A DNA stretch of 64,000 bases from Paraphysomonas bandaiensis (GCA_965644295.1 CBFFRP010000012.1:1-64000); one strand, 5' to 3'; counted from the stretch's first letter, positions 1 to 11,989 are shown. A program made the numbers and translations. The notes: a model not told the origin generated them from the sequence alone.

Positions 1-2510
1 CTTGGTGCTAGTGATCTTGGGTGCCAGCGGTATACCATTGCGCGGTGACTCTTCGCGGGAGTCACTAACTGAGTTTAGGTCTAAACTTGGAAAAAAGTGT
101 TTTAATAATAATACCGTTATTACTGTGCTTGTTGGTTCAGTGTAGGTGTTGTTGTAGTTTTATTGTTTACGAGCCAACACCCTGGTTATCAAACCGGGTG
201 TTGTTATACCCACTCCGATGCAAAGATAGCGAAGACTCGCCCTCCGAAACAATTCAATGGGAATCTAGTGCCGAATCCGGCACCACACGGTCAAGTGGAT
301 CGTGTGCGTCAGCGTGTGGCCAAACGCTGTAACAAGTCTGCTGATTCATCGGGAGATTGGAAAAATCAGGGTACACCTGAAGGGCCAAGTAAGGTCCGTG
401 CTACAGCAAAACAACAATTTTTAGCTGGTAGAAAGAGTGTTCTCCGAAGCAGGAGAATGGCCAGGAAACGGGTAATTGTAAATATACACAAACTAGGTGA
501 TGGTGTATATACATGTGATGTAAATGCTAAACATGTAGTAAATCATATGGCACATGACACACAATGTATATCAAAATTACATACAAACAATATTGATATT
601 GTTATGTATGCTATCAGTAATTGCGATGACATTGACGAGCTAACCGATACACCAAAGAGTGTTCAAGATGCTATTTCAGGTAAATATAAACAGCAGTGGA
701 TCGATGCTATCAATAGAGAAATATCCACTCTTCAGAGGAAAGGGTGCTGGAGATACACTGCGTTACCACCTGGAGCAAGAGCCATAAAGGGGAAACTCAT
801 ATTCAAAATAAAAAGAAAACAGAATGATCTCAAATTCAAGGCTCGACTAGTCGCACAGGGTTTTACTCAAATCCAAGGCATCGATTACAATGATACATAC
901 AGCCCCGTCGCGAAGGCTACATCACTACACGTACAATTATTGCCCTTTCGACTATTATGAAACTCAAATTGCACCAAATCGATTTCACAACTGCGTACAT
1001 CAATGCTGACCTCGAAGAGGACATATACATGTATCCCCCTCCTGGCATGGACGTCCCTGACGGAAAAGTCCTCAAACTGATGAAAAGCATCTATGGTCTA
1101 AAGCAAGCAGGTCTTAACTGGTATAAGTGCTGTACAAATTTTATGCCAGATATGGGTTTTACCAGACTAATATCTGACCCGTGTATATTCAAAAAGCAGA
1201 TTAATGGCAGGATTATGCTAATAGCCATGTATGTGGATGATATTATTATAGCATCTACATCCGACACTGATATCCAACAATTCAAAGACCATTTATCCAA
1301 AAAGTTCGAAATTACGGATCTCGGACTCCTAGATTATTACTTGGGCATCTCCATTCATCAAGATTTTGACAAAAATATCACGACTCTCAGTCAGGAGCAG
1401 TACGTCAGAAAGCTACTGGACAAATTCAACATGTCTAACAGTAAACCCATGTCAACACCTATGTTACTGTCTTTCAACTATGATTTACATGAATACAATC
1501 ATCTTTCAGAGTCAAATCAAAGTTATGTTCAGAATTTCCCCTACAAGGAGCTCATAGGTTCCCAGATGTATCTAGCTGTATGCACTCGACCGGATATCGC
1601 CTACGCAGTCAATACTCTTGCCAGATTTTCTGATATGCCTAATCTAACTACCTGTAATGCTGCGTTACATGTTCTTAGGTATCTCAAAGGTACTGCTAAG
1701 CAAGGATTGATATATTCTGGATCCCACATAACATTGTCAGGATACTGCGATAGCGATTGGGCACGATGTCACCTCACTCGACGGTCCACTACAGCTTTTA
1801 CATTCTTCATAGGTAATTGTCTTATATCATGGCAATCTCGATTACAGACAACTGTGGCATTGTCATCTACTGAAGCTGAGTATATGGCTCTATCGTCAGC
1901 AGCTCAGGAAGCATTATGGCTACGCTCTTTATTATCAGAAATCGGTTTCAAACTTCCATTCTCAACAACTATTTGGTGCGATAATAAAGGGGCAGTCCAA
2001 TTATGTTACAATCCTATTCATCATCGTCGTACGAAACATATTGCGATACGGTATCATTTCATTCGAGAAAATATTGCCGAAAACCAATTGACTGTTGACC
2101 ATATCCCCACCACGTCAATGTTAGCCGATCTTCTCACGAAACCACTAGGAGCAACTAATTTTCTTCAATTACGAACTACATTGATGGGGGGAGCTGGGTT
2201 CGACATCCCATCCAGCAGCAACAGGAAGCGATCAACAACCTCAGAGACACCTAAATCACAATTAACAAGCCACAAGCGACCTAGGTGGCTAGTTTGAGTT
2301 ACACGGAGTTTTTACCATTTTTTTTTTACTTTTATTCAATACATGATGCTGGACTAGAAGGATGGTCTCACAATATGGCATCTCTGCAGTTCGCTTGTTA
2401 TTGGATAGTGACTGCTACTCTGGTTTTTACTCTCAGTGTGCATAAGTTCATATTCTCTCTATTATCTACGGTTCACTGATATTATTTCATTGAGGGGGCG
2501 TATTAGGATT
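1..2510 (+). mobile_element. Ty1/Copia retrotransposon, 3' part (Copia-1)
   Basis: Sequence shows the end of the integrase linker, reverse transcriptase and RNase H of a Copia polyprotein, cut by the window's left edge. A purine run (GAGGGGGCG, about 2492-2500) follows the coding part after roughly 200 nt, as expected for a polypurine tract, so a 3' LTR may begin near 2502. No 5' LTR is in the window, so the LTR cannot be delimited by comparison. The element is defective because its reading frame is broken near 920-935. Confidence 0.8.
163..2297 (+). pseudogene. Copia-1 pol (RT-RNase H), frameshifted
   Basis: Two overlapping frames encode one Copia pol. The first (to 960) carries the RT start ('KARLVAQGFTQ...DYNDTYSPVAK'). 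The second (from about 930; first ATG 957) carries 'QIDFTTAYINADLEEDIYM', 'SIYGLKQAGLNWY', the catalytic YVDD (1230-1241) and a complete RNase H with 'CDSDWA', 'SSTEAEYMAL' and the terminal 'LADLLTKPLG'. The homology passes from frame 1 to frame 3 inside the block between 'SPVAKATS' and 'LHQIDF', consistent with a 2-nt insertion. The second half alone is an intact 446-residue frame. Without the frameshift this would be a normal pol; I therefore call a relic rather than a gene. Reverse transcription of element RNA is the family function. Confidence 0.8.
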
Positions 2511-5302
2511 CAGCTTAATACATGATTGTATCTGTGAGTTATAATGTTCAATGAAATATACCATGAACTGAATTAGAGAGAGTATCTGTCGAAGATACGT
2601 GATCGTCATCATAACGTCGTCATTATCAGTTACACTTCTAACTATTCCGTTGTGCATGATAGTACGTTCTATATTGTTATTCATAATTTTCACTCTATCG
2701 TGTTCATTACTTACACTCTAATAATCACAACATTGTTTTACTAATAAGCTTAAATCTTATTTCTCAGAGATAATCTATCGAAGAGCCCTCTACGGCAATA
2801 AAAATTCAGTGTATTCGGACTGCACCAAGTGCTGATGTGCGCACCAATCATAAACGGAACCACGTCTTGCTGAGATGAGTGAAAGAAGGAGGTTAGTCAC
2901 CCGCTACATCTTTATTAAAAGTTTTAGTCTGAATAGGTTGAGGCACGAGATTATTTAAAAACTAAGTTGCTGCCCCGTCTATTCAATTCCGACTAAACAT
3001 ATATCAGTGTTACTACTTTCATTAGAAATATCATAGTACGCTGCTGTCTTCATAGCAAAGAACTTTACAGTTATCACATTCCTTTAAATGAGCATCATTG
3101 ATTGTACGAGTATACTGCAGGTCGTACATCTAAGTACAAGAATAGAAAAAAGCTATGTGTAATGTGTACGTAGCAAAGGGTGGAGTTTCCGGATGACATA
3201 CCTTTTACTTCAGTGAACAAGTAAACTCGTGAAGCCAGAGGTTGATTTAGTGCTTCATTACTGTTGTGAAAAGAGGGCAGGAATAGAGGAAGATATGAGA
3301 GGCACAAGATGAGTAGAAATGGGACGAGGAGCAGAAGAAGGTATCGTAAGGGGACATTACAAAAAAACATATAATTTATGTAACTATGTACCTATCTGTG
3401 TAATATCGTATCTTTGGCCTAACTTTTCGCGATACGGAATTAGATAGAATTGAAATAAGAAATAAGCAACGTGAAACCGGTCCAAGATAACCTTGGTACA
3501 ACTTTACGCAGGTGACACATCATTTCTGCCATTTAATTTGATTGAGTTTTTTTGTGCATATGATATACGCATATGCGATGATGATTTAGTTATACATACG
3601 AGGGGATTCAGAATAAATAACTGCTCTATCAATGATATCCTAAGTCGACATACTCAGCTGTAGAATGGTACCGCCAAGTAATACATATGTACTGTAGAGA
3701 TTTGTGTAATACATTATATTACATATAGTATATTGCATATATCACCTGATAGATACTACGATAATACACCGTAAGTGGGGCAATAGATGGGAGGGATAAG
3801 GAAAATATAGCATATTCTGAGAGTACTAATTAACCCACTTCAATTGCACGATGTTCATGCAGCAGAGCTACAAAAGTTCAACGCAAATTCGTGATTGTTA
3901 TAACGAAATTAAAGGTCTGACTGCCTTAAATAGAATGACATACTAGAAATACGAACGCACTGGCGTTTAAGTACCTCGCCTCTAGTATGTGGTTTCTCGC
4001 TCTTTCAGACACCACGGCACCCCACCATAGGGGGTTAAAACAAACCTAGATAGCTCATACTCAGTATTCCCTTAAATAAGATTTTCCCGGTAGCCTGCAC
4101 ATGCAGTAGGGTCATGAGCCTCCTTTCCCTAACCCGTCTTCATCATGAACTGGAGGCAATGAATTCAAAATTAATGTCGTACTATAAGTGACGATTGATG
4201 GATACAAAGTAGGAGTGTGATAGGTTGGAATCATGGTGAAATATGAAAATGGCATGTCTGTAGGTGACGAAGACAAATGCATTGAAGGTAAGCATTCTCA
4301 ACGACTTCAGGAATGTAGTCTTGTCCATATGATAGTCGAAAACGAAAGCACTTCATTATCTGTTTTGCCACCCATTGTTCTATTCAATTTATAGCGTATA
4401 TATACTTTCATGGCAATGTTGGCATTGAATTGTCGTGTTGTGGCTCATGCCAGGGTATGAATCATGTTTCTATCTTTCGAGTACAGTGTAAAGTTAAAGA
4501 ATCCAAACAAACAAGGGGACGTATAGTTCTGTATGGGGCACCACCGTTGGTCAGCATTGGTTACCTGCGCATTAAACCCTAAGAGCACTACATGTACTCT
4601 CAATCCAGGACACTGACACAGCAGTCACTCTGCGGTATGTGGCATATAAGAAGTACCGATCTTACACCGAGACAACTTTTGGTGTATGATACAGACACAG
4701 AGGTTACATATACTAACTATTTTACCAAAATATATTGTCCTTAAATTGTATTCTTCATTGATACCTTTAATATTACGCACCATATACAGAGATTACCACT
4801 ACCACTCTTAAGTGTTATACCGAATCATATACACAATATACATAGTATAGATATATACGCACTTGTGCATGTCGATTTTGTGGATTAACTTTTTCTCTTT
4901 TCATCAATGAAATAAAATCAATGTAATGGATATCTAGATATGATCATGGTTACCAAACTACGACGTAGGTACAAGTGCAATTTTTTTTTCTGGAGGTGAG
5001 TTTCGTAGAGGAATGAGAGGATGTTCTTTTCAGTTTAGTACTTGAAGTGACTGTATAAGATATGCATAGGGCACATAGAGGTGTATGGTGTTATATTATG
5101 CAGTGTGTAGTGTACGGCTGTAGAATAGAGGCATAATTTCCTCTTACTGAGAAGTTCTGTAGTAACGATAAAGAGAACCTTGCTTTGACTACCTGTAGTG
5201 TAGACTGTGTGAAAGCAACGGGGGTATTCCGTCCGTTTATTGATTTGTAACATCCGTAACATTCGACCGAGTACCGTATTTTTCTCTGCGTAAGAGGAAA
5301 TT
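2511..5302. other. AT-rich intergenic region, no gene recognised
   Basis: Only short frames of low coding quality occur here (for example 3095-3370 minus, a Leu-rich frame). The first few hundred bases may be the Copia-1 3' LTR, and the last few hundred may include the 5' LTR or leader of Copia-2, but no matching LTR partner exists in the window to prove either. I see no tRNA, rRNA or repeat array. Confidence 0.5.
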
Positions 5303-6925
5303 ATGAAGAAGACAACGAACGACAAGCCAACAAGATTTGCAAGATTCGGCAAGAAACCGAGCACCGATAGACCAGAACATGTACCGACTTTAAGATACGG
5401 TGCCAACTCGAACTTCGCCACATTCAAACAGAGGCTTGTAGTGGTGGGCATGCAAAAGTACGGTGATCTTGCACGCCTAGTAGAGCTGGACAAATATTAT
5501 GAGCCCGATGCGATAAACCCAGAGGATTTTGATTTGGAAGACGACCCCTATGGAGTTAACCTCGACCTGATGAAGGACAAGACCAAGACCAGAGGGAGAT
5601 TAATAGACAAGATGCGGAACGATAGATCGGCATTCTACTCATTCATGGTAGACCATCTGAGCCACGAATCAATGGATGCAGTCAAGCTATTAGATGAATA
5701 CGAGCTCATGAACAGGACTAAGGATCCTCTACTACTATGGCTGGCTATCAAACAAACCCACAAAGTATCTACTAACTCCAGCGTAAGTACAGTGGTACGA
5801 GCAGAAGCGAGGAAAAGGTACAAAGACGCTAAACAGGGAGCATATGAGAGTATAGTTACTTATAAGGAGAGGTTTGATCATCTATTAGAAGCCTACAAAG
5901 ACATGAACAACGCGGAAATGAATGAAGAGGACATCGCGATGGATTTCTTCGAAGGGCTGGACGACACGAGATATGGCGAGTTCAAAACTAGCTATCTCAA
6001 CGATCTAACAATGGGAACGCAAACAGCACCTACGCATGTGAATGAGATATATACAAAAGCATCAAAATATCTGACGCCGAAGAGAGCAACGAGAGCAGGC
6101 GGCGGATCCGCATTCGTGAGCAAATCGAAGTCTGACAAAGGCAAGAAATCAGCAGATAGCGATGATACACCAGAGCAGCAACAAGGGAACGACACGAAGT
6201 CGCACAACAGCAAACGTGGTCAGAAAAAAAGGCAGCTCATATGTTGGGGCTGCGGTGAGCCAGGCCACAGAATGAACGAATGCCCAGACAGTAGTCAAGA
6301 ATCAGAAAACAAGCACTGCACGACAACAATGTTGAACGCCTTCACGTCAGGAAGCGAGCCATTCCAATGGTACGAAGTATTACTCGACAATCAGGCGGAT
6401 GTCTCGGTAGTACACCCAAGACTACTGAACAATGTAAGACCGGCGTCCAGAGGATGCACCGTGGCGGGATTATCGGGACACGCACTGGAACTACCGAATG
6501 TAGGCGAGCTAGACCAATTCTTCACCTGTAAGACAGCAGATGAGCTAAGGGCAAGCGTACTATGTCAGGCGGACGTAGAAGACATATATGAAGTGACATA
6601 TAGGCAGGGAGAGTCTTTCACTGTCCACTTACCTGACAGTGATTTGACTTTCTATCGAAAGAACAAGATGTATGTGGCCGACATGCGCGACTGGGCGACG
6701 GCCAAAGTCAACGTAACGACTGTAGCGGAGCGCGAAGCCCAATATTCGAAAGTAGAAGTCGCGAGAGCGCGAGAAGCACGAGACCTGATCCGAAACTCGG
6801 GCTTCGACTCGGAGAGAGATGCTGTGCAGCTAGTGAGCGACGGAAACGTTACAGGGGTGCGACTTACCCCGAGTGATATCAGAAGAGCTTTTGACATATA
6901 TATGGGAGACCGTTCGAAGCGGTGA
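5303..6925 (+). CDS. Copia-2 Gag, protease and integrase N-terminus
   Basis: 540-residue frame starting at ATG 5303. Residues about 1-300 are Gag, ending in a CCHC zinc knuckle (CWGCGEPGHRMNEC, near 6242-6283) that binds element RNA. An aspartic-protease-like segment follows ('WYEVLLDNQADVSVVHPRLL'); the catalytic triad reads D-N-Q rather than D-S/T-G, a divergence I note without interpreting. Then comes the pre-integrase region ('VADM', 'EARDLIRNSGF'). The frame stops at UGA 6923-6925, but the homology continues without a gap in the -1 frame, where 'IYG...RGK' replaces the last residues. The shift maps to an alternating TA tract at 6895-6904, so the stop is most simply an indel and not a natural end. 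Confidence 0.8.
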   Translation: MKKTTNDKPTRFARFGKKPSTDRPEHVPTLRYGANSNFATFKQRLVVVGMQKYGDLARLVELDKYYEPDAINPEDFDLEDDPYGVNLDLMKDKTKTRGRLIDKMRNDRSAFYSFMVDHLSHESMDAVKLLDEYELMNRTKDPLLLWLAIKQTHKVSTNSSVSTVVRAEARKRYKDAKQGAYESIVTYKERFDHLLEAYKDMNNAEMNEEDIAMDFFEGLDDTRYGEFKTSYLNDLTMGTQTAPTHVNEIYTKASKYLTPKRATRAGGGSAFVSKSKSDKGKKSADSDDTPEQQQGNDTKSHNSKRGQKKRQLICWGCGEPGHRMNECPDSSQESENKHCTTTMLNAFTSGSEPFQWYEVLLDNQADVSVVHPRLLNNVRPASRGCTVAGLSGHALELPNVGELDQFFTCKTADELRASVLCQADVEDIYEVTYRQGESFTVHLPDSDLTFYRKNKMYVADMRDWATAKVNVTTVAEREAQYSKVEVARAREARDLIRNSGFDSERDAVQLVSDGNVTGVRLTPSDIRRAFDIYMGDRSKR

Positions 6926-9510
6926 GAGGCAAGCAGACGAATAAGAAAGTCAGCCGGCAATACGCGGATCCGGAACTGAAGGCAGAACAGCAGAAGGAGC
7001 AAAGGCTGTACACAGACATCTTCAGTGTGAGACAGCAATCGTTCATGCTCACACTAGCGGAACCATTGGGACTAACCATCGTTACTTCACTCGAAAACGA
7101 AACAACGGATCAGTTGGGATTGGCCCTACAGGAACAAGTAAACCTGTTAAGAAGCTACGGGTACATACCGACAGTTACCTACCTGGACCCTCAGCCGGGA
7201 TTCAAGGCCCTGAGAGGCAAGATCACAGGGATGGAGATTGACGTGGCAGGGGCTGGAGATCACCTGGACAAGATCGACGCGAAGATTAGGCGACTCAAAG
7301 AGACAATACGCAGTGTACATTCAGGGCTACCATGGAACCTACCAGATGCCAACGTCAGAGACCTGGTGAGATACGCCAACAGCCGCATGAACTTGAGGAG
7401 GCCATCCACCAATGGCACAACTGTAGCACCGCGAGTGGCATTGACTGGTCGGAAACCCAATTATAAAAAGGAACTGTCACTGGCTTTCGGGGACTACGTA
7501 GAATGCTATGACCCGAAGGTCAAGAGCAATAACGCGGAGCAGGCCAGAACAGAACCATGTATCGCGCTGTACCCATCCGGCAACGCAAACGGGAGTTGGA
7601 TATTTTTAAACCTTAAAACAAATAAATATGTGAGTAGGACCAACTGGGTGAAGATGGTGACCACGCAAATAGTAATAGACGCCGTGAATAGAATATCGTC
7701 ATTGCACAACAAGTCACACTCACCTGTCACGACCAGTGAGAATGAGAGTCGAGAGATCGAGGATACCACGCCACCAGCTGAGAATGACAAGATCGATAAG
7801 CCGAAGGAGCCTCACGAGGAGGGGCAGATGACAGCAGTTGACACAGACGAAGGGCACGGCCACACAGAAGAGAGAGAGAGAACAAAAATCACGGAACCAG
7901 TCGACGATGATGGCGACAGGGCTGATGGGCCGAGCGAACAGGAGCCGGGCACTGCAACACCCAACGACATCGACGATCCGGAAATTACAGGGGTGGAAAC
8001 TGCAGGGATGACACATAACACAAGCGAACTACTATCATCATCATCATCAGCCGGAGCAAGGATAGCGGCAGGCACAAGAAGAAAGCCCGTAATGTATCGA
8101 GCCTATCACACAAGCGTAACCAAAGGTTTAAAGGAACACGGCAAAGAAGCCTACCTGGCGATAGTAAGGGAGCTGAAGCAGCTGCTGCATGAAAAAAAGG
8201 CGATAGTTCCAGTACACCGGAGTGACATGTCAAAGACTCAACTCAAACGAACAATTCGATCGCTGATGTTCTTGAAGACGAAATACAACGGACTCGGAAG
8301 GTTCGAGAAAATCAAGGCGAGGCTGGTTGCGAACGGGGCGCAGCAGGACCGGAAACTGTACCCAGACACGTCGTCACCCACTGTGGACATACAGTCAGTA
8401 TTTGCATGCCTAGCAATAGCAGCGAGAGAGGGGAGACATGTATCGACAATTGATATAGGTGGTGCATACCTCAATGCGGAGATGTCAGGCGAAGAGGTAA
8501 TAATGGAATTGGAGCCGATGTTGGCCACAATACTCAGAAAACTAGACCCCACAATCCAGCCGTATGTTGATGAAAGAGGCAAAATATTGGTGCGCCTAGA
8601 CAAAGCGTTATATGGATGCGTGCAGAGCGCCAAGCTCTGGTACAACACGATAAGAGCTTACCTGGAGAGCATTGGTTTCGTGGCTAACCCGGTGGATCAG
8701 TGTGTTCTCAATAGGACTGTCAACGGCAAGCAGTGCACTATAACACTACACGTGGACGATCTACTAGTGCTATCACAAGACAAGCGTGACACCGAGTGGT
8801 TGGTGGAACAACTAAAGAAACAATATGGTGAGGTAAAATACTGTGATGACAAAGACATGTCGTATTTAGATATGCATGTGAGCATGATAGATGACAGGGC
8901 AGTGGTGTCAATGAGGGCTTACCTAGACGGAGTGCTGGAGGAGGCAGCGGTCACTGGCAGAGCAGCATCTCCAGCGACATCATCACTGTTCGCAGAGGGC
9001 GCAGGACAGAAATTGGGGAGGAAGGAGGCTGCCAATTTCCATTCAGTGGTGGCCAAATTGCTATATCTGTCAATAAGAGTTAGACCAGACATCCTGCTCA
9101 GTATAGCGTACCTCACAACAAGAGTGAAGGGTCCGACAATCGGAGATCAGCAGAAGTTGAATCGAGTGCTGAAATACCTTGCGCACACAAGGGATCAAGA
9201 TCTGCAGCTGAAGATTGGAGAACAGCTGCGGGTAAGAAGCTTCATCGACGCTTCGTTCGCCACCCACGAAGACGGAAAAGGGCATACAGGCGTAGTTGTA
9301 CAGCTTGGAGGGGCCACAGTACTATGCCGATCAACTAAGCAACGAATCGTGACGAAAGACTCGACCGAATCCGAGCTGGTCGGCCTATCTGATATGATGT
9401 CTAATGCAATGAGATTACATGAGTTTGTGTGTGGGCAGGGCTATGCGCTTGACCCACCTGTTATTTATCAGGACAACTTGTCGAATCTCAGTGCGAGTTT
9501 TTTTGGTTGA
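6898..9510 (+). CDS. Copia-2 Pol: integrase, RT, partial RNase H
   Basis: The frame opens at 6898 and its first usable start would be GTG 6922, overlapping the Gag stop by 4 nt. No ATG suits, so this is the downstream part of one polyprotein. Integrase core: 'TDIFSV', 'YLDPQPG' and 'HLDKIDAKIRRLKE'. The position normally holding the third catalytic acid (Glu) reads Asp, if my alignment by eye is right. An acidic linker (about 7690-8060) has a Ser run. RT follows with 'KARLVANGAQQD', 'STIDIGGAYLNAEM', 'LYGCVQSAKLWY' and catalytic HVDD (about 8749-8760). RNase H shows 'FIDASFATHEDGKGHTG', 'KDSTESELVGLSD' and 'YQDN', then is cut. The missing last block means this copy could not complete replication on its own. 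Confidence 0.8.
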   Translation: MYGRPFEAVRGKQTNKKVSRQYADPELKAEQQKEQRLYTDIFSVRQQSFMLTLAEPLGLTIVTSLENETTDQLGLALQEQVNLLRSYGYIPTVTYLDPQPGFKALRGKITGMEIDVAGAGDHLDKIDAKIRRLKETIRSVHSGLPWNLPDANVRDLVRYANSRMNLRRPSTNGTTVAPRVALTGRKPNYKKELSLAFGDYVECYDPKVKSNNAEQARTEPCIALYPSGNANGSWIFLNLKTNKYVSRTNWVKMVTTQIVIDAVNRISSLHNKSHSPVTTSENESREIEDTTPPAENDKIDKPKEPHEEGQMTAVDTDEGHGHTEERERTKITEPVDDDGDRADGPSEQEPGTATPNDIDDPEITGVETAGMTHNTSELLSSSSSAGARIAAGTRRKPVMYRAYHTSVTKGLKEHGKEAYLAIVRELKQLLHEKKAIVPVHRSDMSKTQLKRTIRSLMFLKTKYNGLGRFEKIKARLVANGAQQDRKLYPDTSSPTVDIQSVFACLAIAAREGRHVSTIDIGGAYLNAEMSGEEVIMELEPMLATILRKLDPTIQPYVDERGKILVRLDKALYGCVQSAKLWYNTIRAYLESIGFVANPVDQCVLNRTVNGKQCTITLHVDDLLVLSQDKRDTEWLVEQLKKQYGEVKYCDDKDMSYLDMHVSMIDDRAVVSMRAYLDGVLEEAAVTGRAASPATSSLFAEGAGQKLGRKEAANFHSVVAKLLYLSIRVRPDILLSIAYLTTRVKGPTIGDQQKLNRVLKYLAHTRDQDLQLKIGEQLRVRSFIDASFATHEDGKGHTGVVVQLGGATVLCRSTKQRIVTKDSTESELVGLSDMMSNAMRLHEFVCGQGYALDPPVIYQDNLSNLSASFFG

Positions 9511-9807
9511 CCATACGGATACGGATATGGATACGGGCCACTACATATACCTGAATTTGTGCGTATCGGCAGTCAGCATCTTATTTTTCGGAAATAAATT
9601 GAAGCAAATATATTCTATATATCTGCAATACAACTAGAGCTGGAATACAGATAATTTTTGTCTCAGTATTTGAGGCATCTTTGAACAAAAATATACAAAA
9701 GGATGCCGATACGCGTGTGTGTGTTTTTAGGGTGTATGATCTTGTGGTCATACAATGTTCACTTGTTACTATATTCTATTAACAGTTTTGTAGCAAACCT
9801 ACCTGCG
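9511..9807. promoter_or_regulatory. Upstream region of aminotransferase gene
   Basis: About 300 bases between the Copia-2 break and the aminotransferase ATG. It contains short GGATAC-like repeats (9510-9535), two AATAAA-like motifs and no coding signal. By position it must hold the promoter and 5' UTR. I cannot point to a TATA box or initiator with confidence. Confidence 0.35.
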
Positions 9808-11567
9808 ATGGCAACGAGATTGCGAGGATTTGACGCCCCCACGGTGCGATAAGTTTTTTTTGACAAGTATAATTCTTGGGCATTTATTTTGTTGCTGTTG
9901 TTGTTGTTTTAGGTGTGGCACGAGATCACGCCCATGGCTGTGGCTTACAAATCAGAAAATCTGGGTCAGGGGTTTCCAGATTGGGAGACTCCTGATTTTG
10001 TCAAAGCTGCTATGTCTCAAGCAATATCAGAGAATTATAATCAATACTGCCGCTCTGGAGGGGAATTGTCACTTGTTCAAGAGTTGAGCAAACACTACAG
10101 CCCTCTCGTTGGGCGAGAAATCGACCATATGACAGAAATCACTATTGCAGTGGGTGCTACAGGAGCATTATTTGCAATTATGCAATCAATATTGAATAGT
10201 GGCGACGAAGTAGTCCTTTTCGAACCAGCGTTTGATATGTAAGTATTAAGGGTTGCTGGTTTTCTCATGTGCGATTGCACCCACAATCTTTTTGCTAATT
10301 GCAGTTATACAGCTACCCCGCTCAGGTACAGATGGCTGGAGGAACGTGTAAATTCGTTCCACTAGTGAGGGACATCACAAATTCTACGTGGACTTTCAAT
10401 GCGACAGAACTTGAAGCAGCGATCACCCCATCGACGAAAGTGTTGTTGATTAACTCCCCCCATAATCCCACGGGGAAAGTTTTTAATGATGACGAATTAA
10501 AACAGATATGTGATATTCTGCGGAGACATCCACATGTAACTGCTGTGATGGACGAGGTACACAAGTAATCAGTGTGATATCATTCGATATGAGCTCTTGC
10601 AGTACATATGCAGTCATTATAATCTTATTTATATTAAGCTTTGATTAGCGTTAAAGTACTTCATGATATAGAATAAGTGTTGTTACCTCTACCAATATCT
10701 GAGTTGTGAATCTTCATGTCCTTTCATTTTATAGGTGTATGAAAAATTGACCTACGACGGTCGCCCCCACCTACGACTGGCATCGTATCCGGACATGTGG
10801 AACAGAACTCTCACTGTCTCTTCAGCGGGAAAAACTTTCTCGTGCACTGGATGGAAGGTTGGATGGATATTTGGTCCCGCACATCTGATTAAACCTATTA
10901 TGCTGGCGAATCAGTGGATACAGTTCTCTGTATCTACGCCTGCTCAGCGCGCTATGGCCATTGTCTTGCAACGTGCCAGTCAGCCGTATGAAGGCCACGA
11001 TAACTATTATGATTACATCAGATCTGTGTATGAAACTAAGCGTAATCATCTGGTGGAAAGCTTGGTGGCTGCGAATTTGCCTCCTATTGTTCCGGAAGGT
11101 GGTTTTTTTGTAATGGCTGACACCTCGAAACATGTAGTTCCGGAAGAGTATATGCAGGACCCACTACCGAGTGGATTGCCAGCATCCAAGGACTGGGGAT
11201 TTGCCAGGTGTGTAGGATTACCAACATCGTATTGTCAGCTTGACAACTTTTCTTTGATGGCTGAATGTTCTCGTTTTTCTGGTTTGCCTGGGTGACTGAC
11301 TCGGTTGTTTAATGTTACTACGTAGATGGCTGACTAAAGCTTATGGTGTTACTCCTATTCCCCCAACATCATTTTATACACAAGCGAACATTGCCCATGG
11401 AGAGAATTTAGGTATAGCTTCACCGATATGGTACTTAATTTTACCTGATGTGTGCAGCACGATTTGCATGCTGTAAAACAGATAGATGCCTGATTGCGGC
11501 CAGGGAGAAATTGGCAGTGTTTGGGAAAGACTCCTCTGATACTCTGTTGACCGTAGAACGCGTTTAG
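9808..11567 (+). CDS. PLP-dependent aminotransferase, kynurenine aminotransferase / glutamine transaminase K family
   Basis: Six exons can be joined in frame: 9808-9843, 9913-10238, 10313-10556, 10735-11207, 11326-11411, 11458-11567. All introns are GT-AG (69, 74, 178, 118 and 46 nt). The product is 424 residues, the usual size for class I/II kynurenine aminotransferases (about 420). Landmarks: 'RLRGFDAPTVWHEI' start, 'NLGQGFPDWETPDFV', 'NQYCRSGGELSL', 'VGATGALF', 'FEPAFDIY', 'LINSPHNPTGKVF' and 'MDEVYEKLTYDG'. The PLP-lysine motif is 'SSAGKTFSCTGWKVGW', and the end carries 'GENLARFACCKTD'. The enzyme transaminates kynurenine or glutamine/aromatic amino acids with 2-oxo acids; substrate preference cannot be read from sequence. 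No clear transit peptide is seen, so a cytosolic site is inferred. Every splice junction restores a family motif, so the model is strong. Confidence 0.93.
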
Positions 11568-11989
11568 ATCAGCCGGTTTAACATTCTACCGTATGTCTTA
11601 ACACTAAATGATAACAGTTGAGACTTGTGTCCTAGTTTTGTATATTGGACCTCATATGGGTGCTTTCAATGCGACTACTTAACGTAGAAACGTAGAAGCA
11701 GTACACATTAAATTCAATAGCTTTCTGATATGGCACTTTTGATTTAAATACTTCAGCAGTACATAGATATTTATTTGCTCGCTACTTTACGGTTTCAGCA
11801 ATACATCAACAAGCAGAAATATGTAGCAGCACACTGAGAAAGCGCAGCTCGAGCGTTTTCTGTTGGACAGAACTGATGAGAAGTGGAAAAAGTTGATGGT
11901 GTCGCCTCACTGACGAGAAGCCACCACACGCACCAAGAACAAAAGCGTCTATATATACGCACGACCAAACCAACTAAGTACCGCTGCTT
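11568..11989. other. 3' flank of aminotransferase gene
   Basis: AT-rich sequence with no recognisable gene. It presumably contains the aminotransferase 3' UTR and, toward 11820-11990, decayed DNA that may belong to the hAT relic that follows, but no convincing reading frame. Confidence 0.4.

Larger units (their letters stand above)
5303..9510 (+). mobile_element. Ty1/Copia retrotransposon, 3'-truncated (Copia-2)
   Basis: A second, unrelated Copia element. Order Gag - protease - integrase - RT - RNase H is complete up to the middle of RNase H, where homology stops at about 9495 after 'VIYQDNLS'. The last RNase H part, the usual C-terminal 'LTKPL' block and the 3' LTR are missing. Beyond the break the DNA is a short GGATAC-like repeat and then the promoter region of the aminotransferase gene. 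The integrase type ('RGK' block, Gly-rich 'GAGDHLDKIDAKIRRLKE') resembles Copia elements of diatoms, which is a family-level inference. Base composition is richer in G+C than the flanking DNA. Confidence 0.85.

Noticed and set aside
5035-5493. 152-codon minus-strand frame
   Set aside because: Lies largely antisense to the Copia-2 Gag start and has no protein similarity; it is a shadow of gag.
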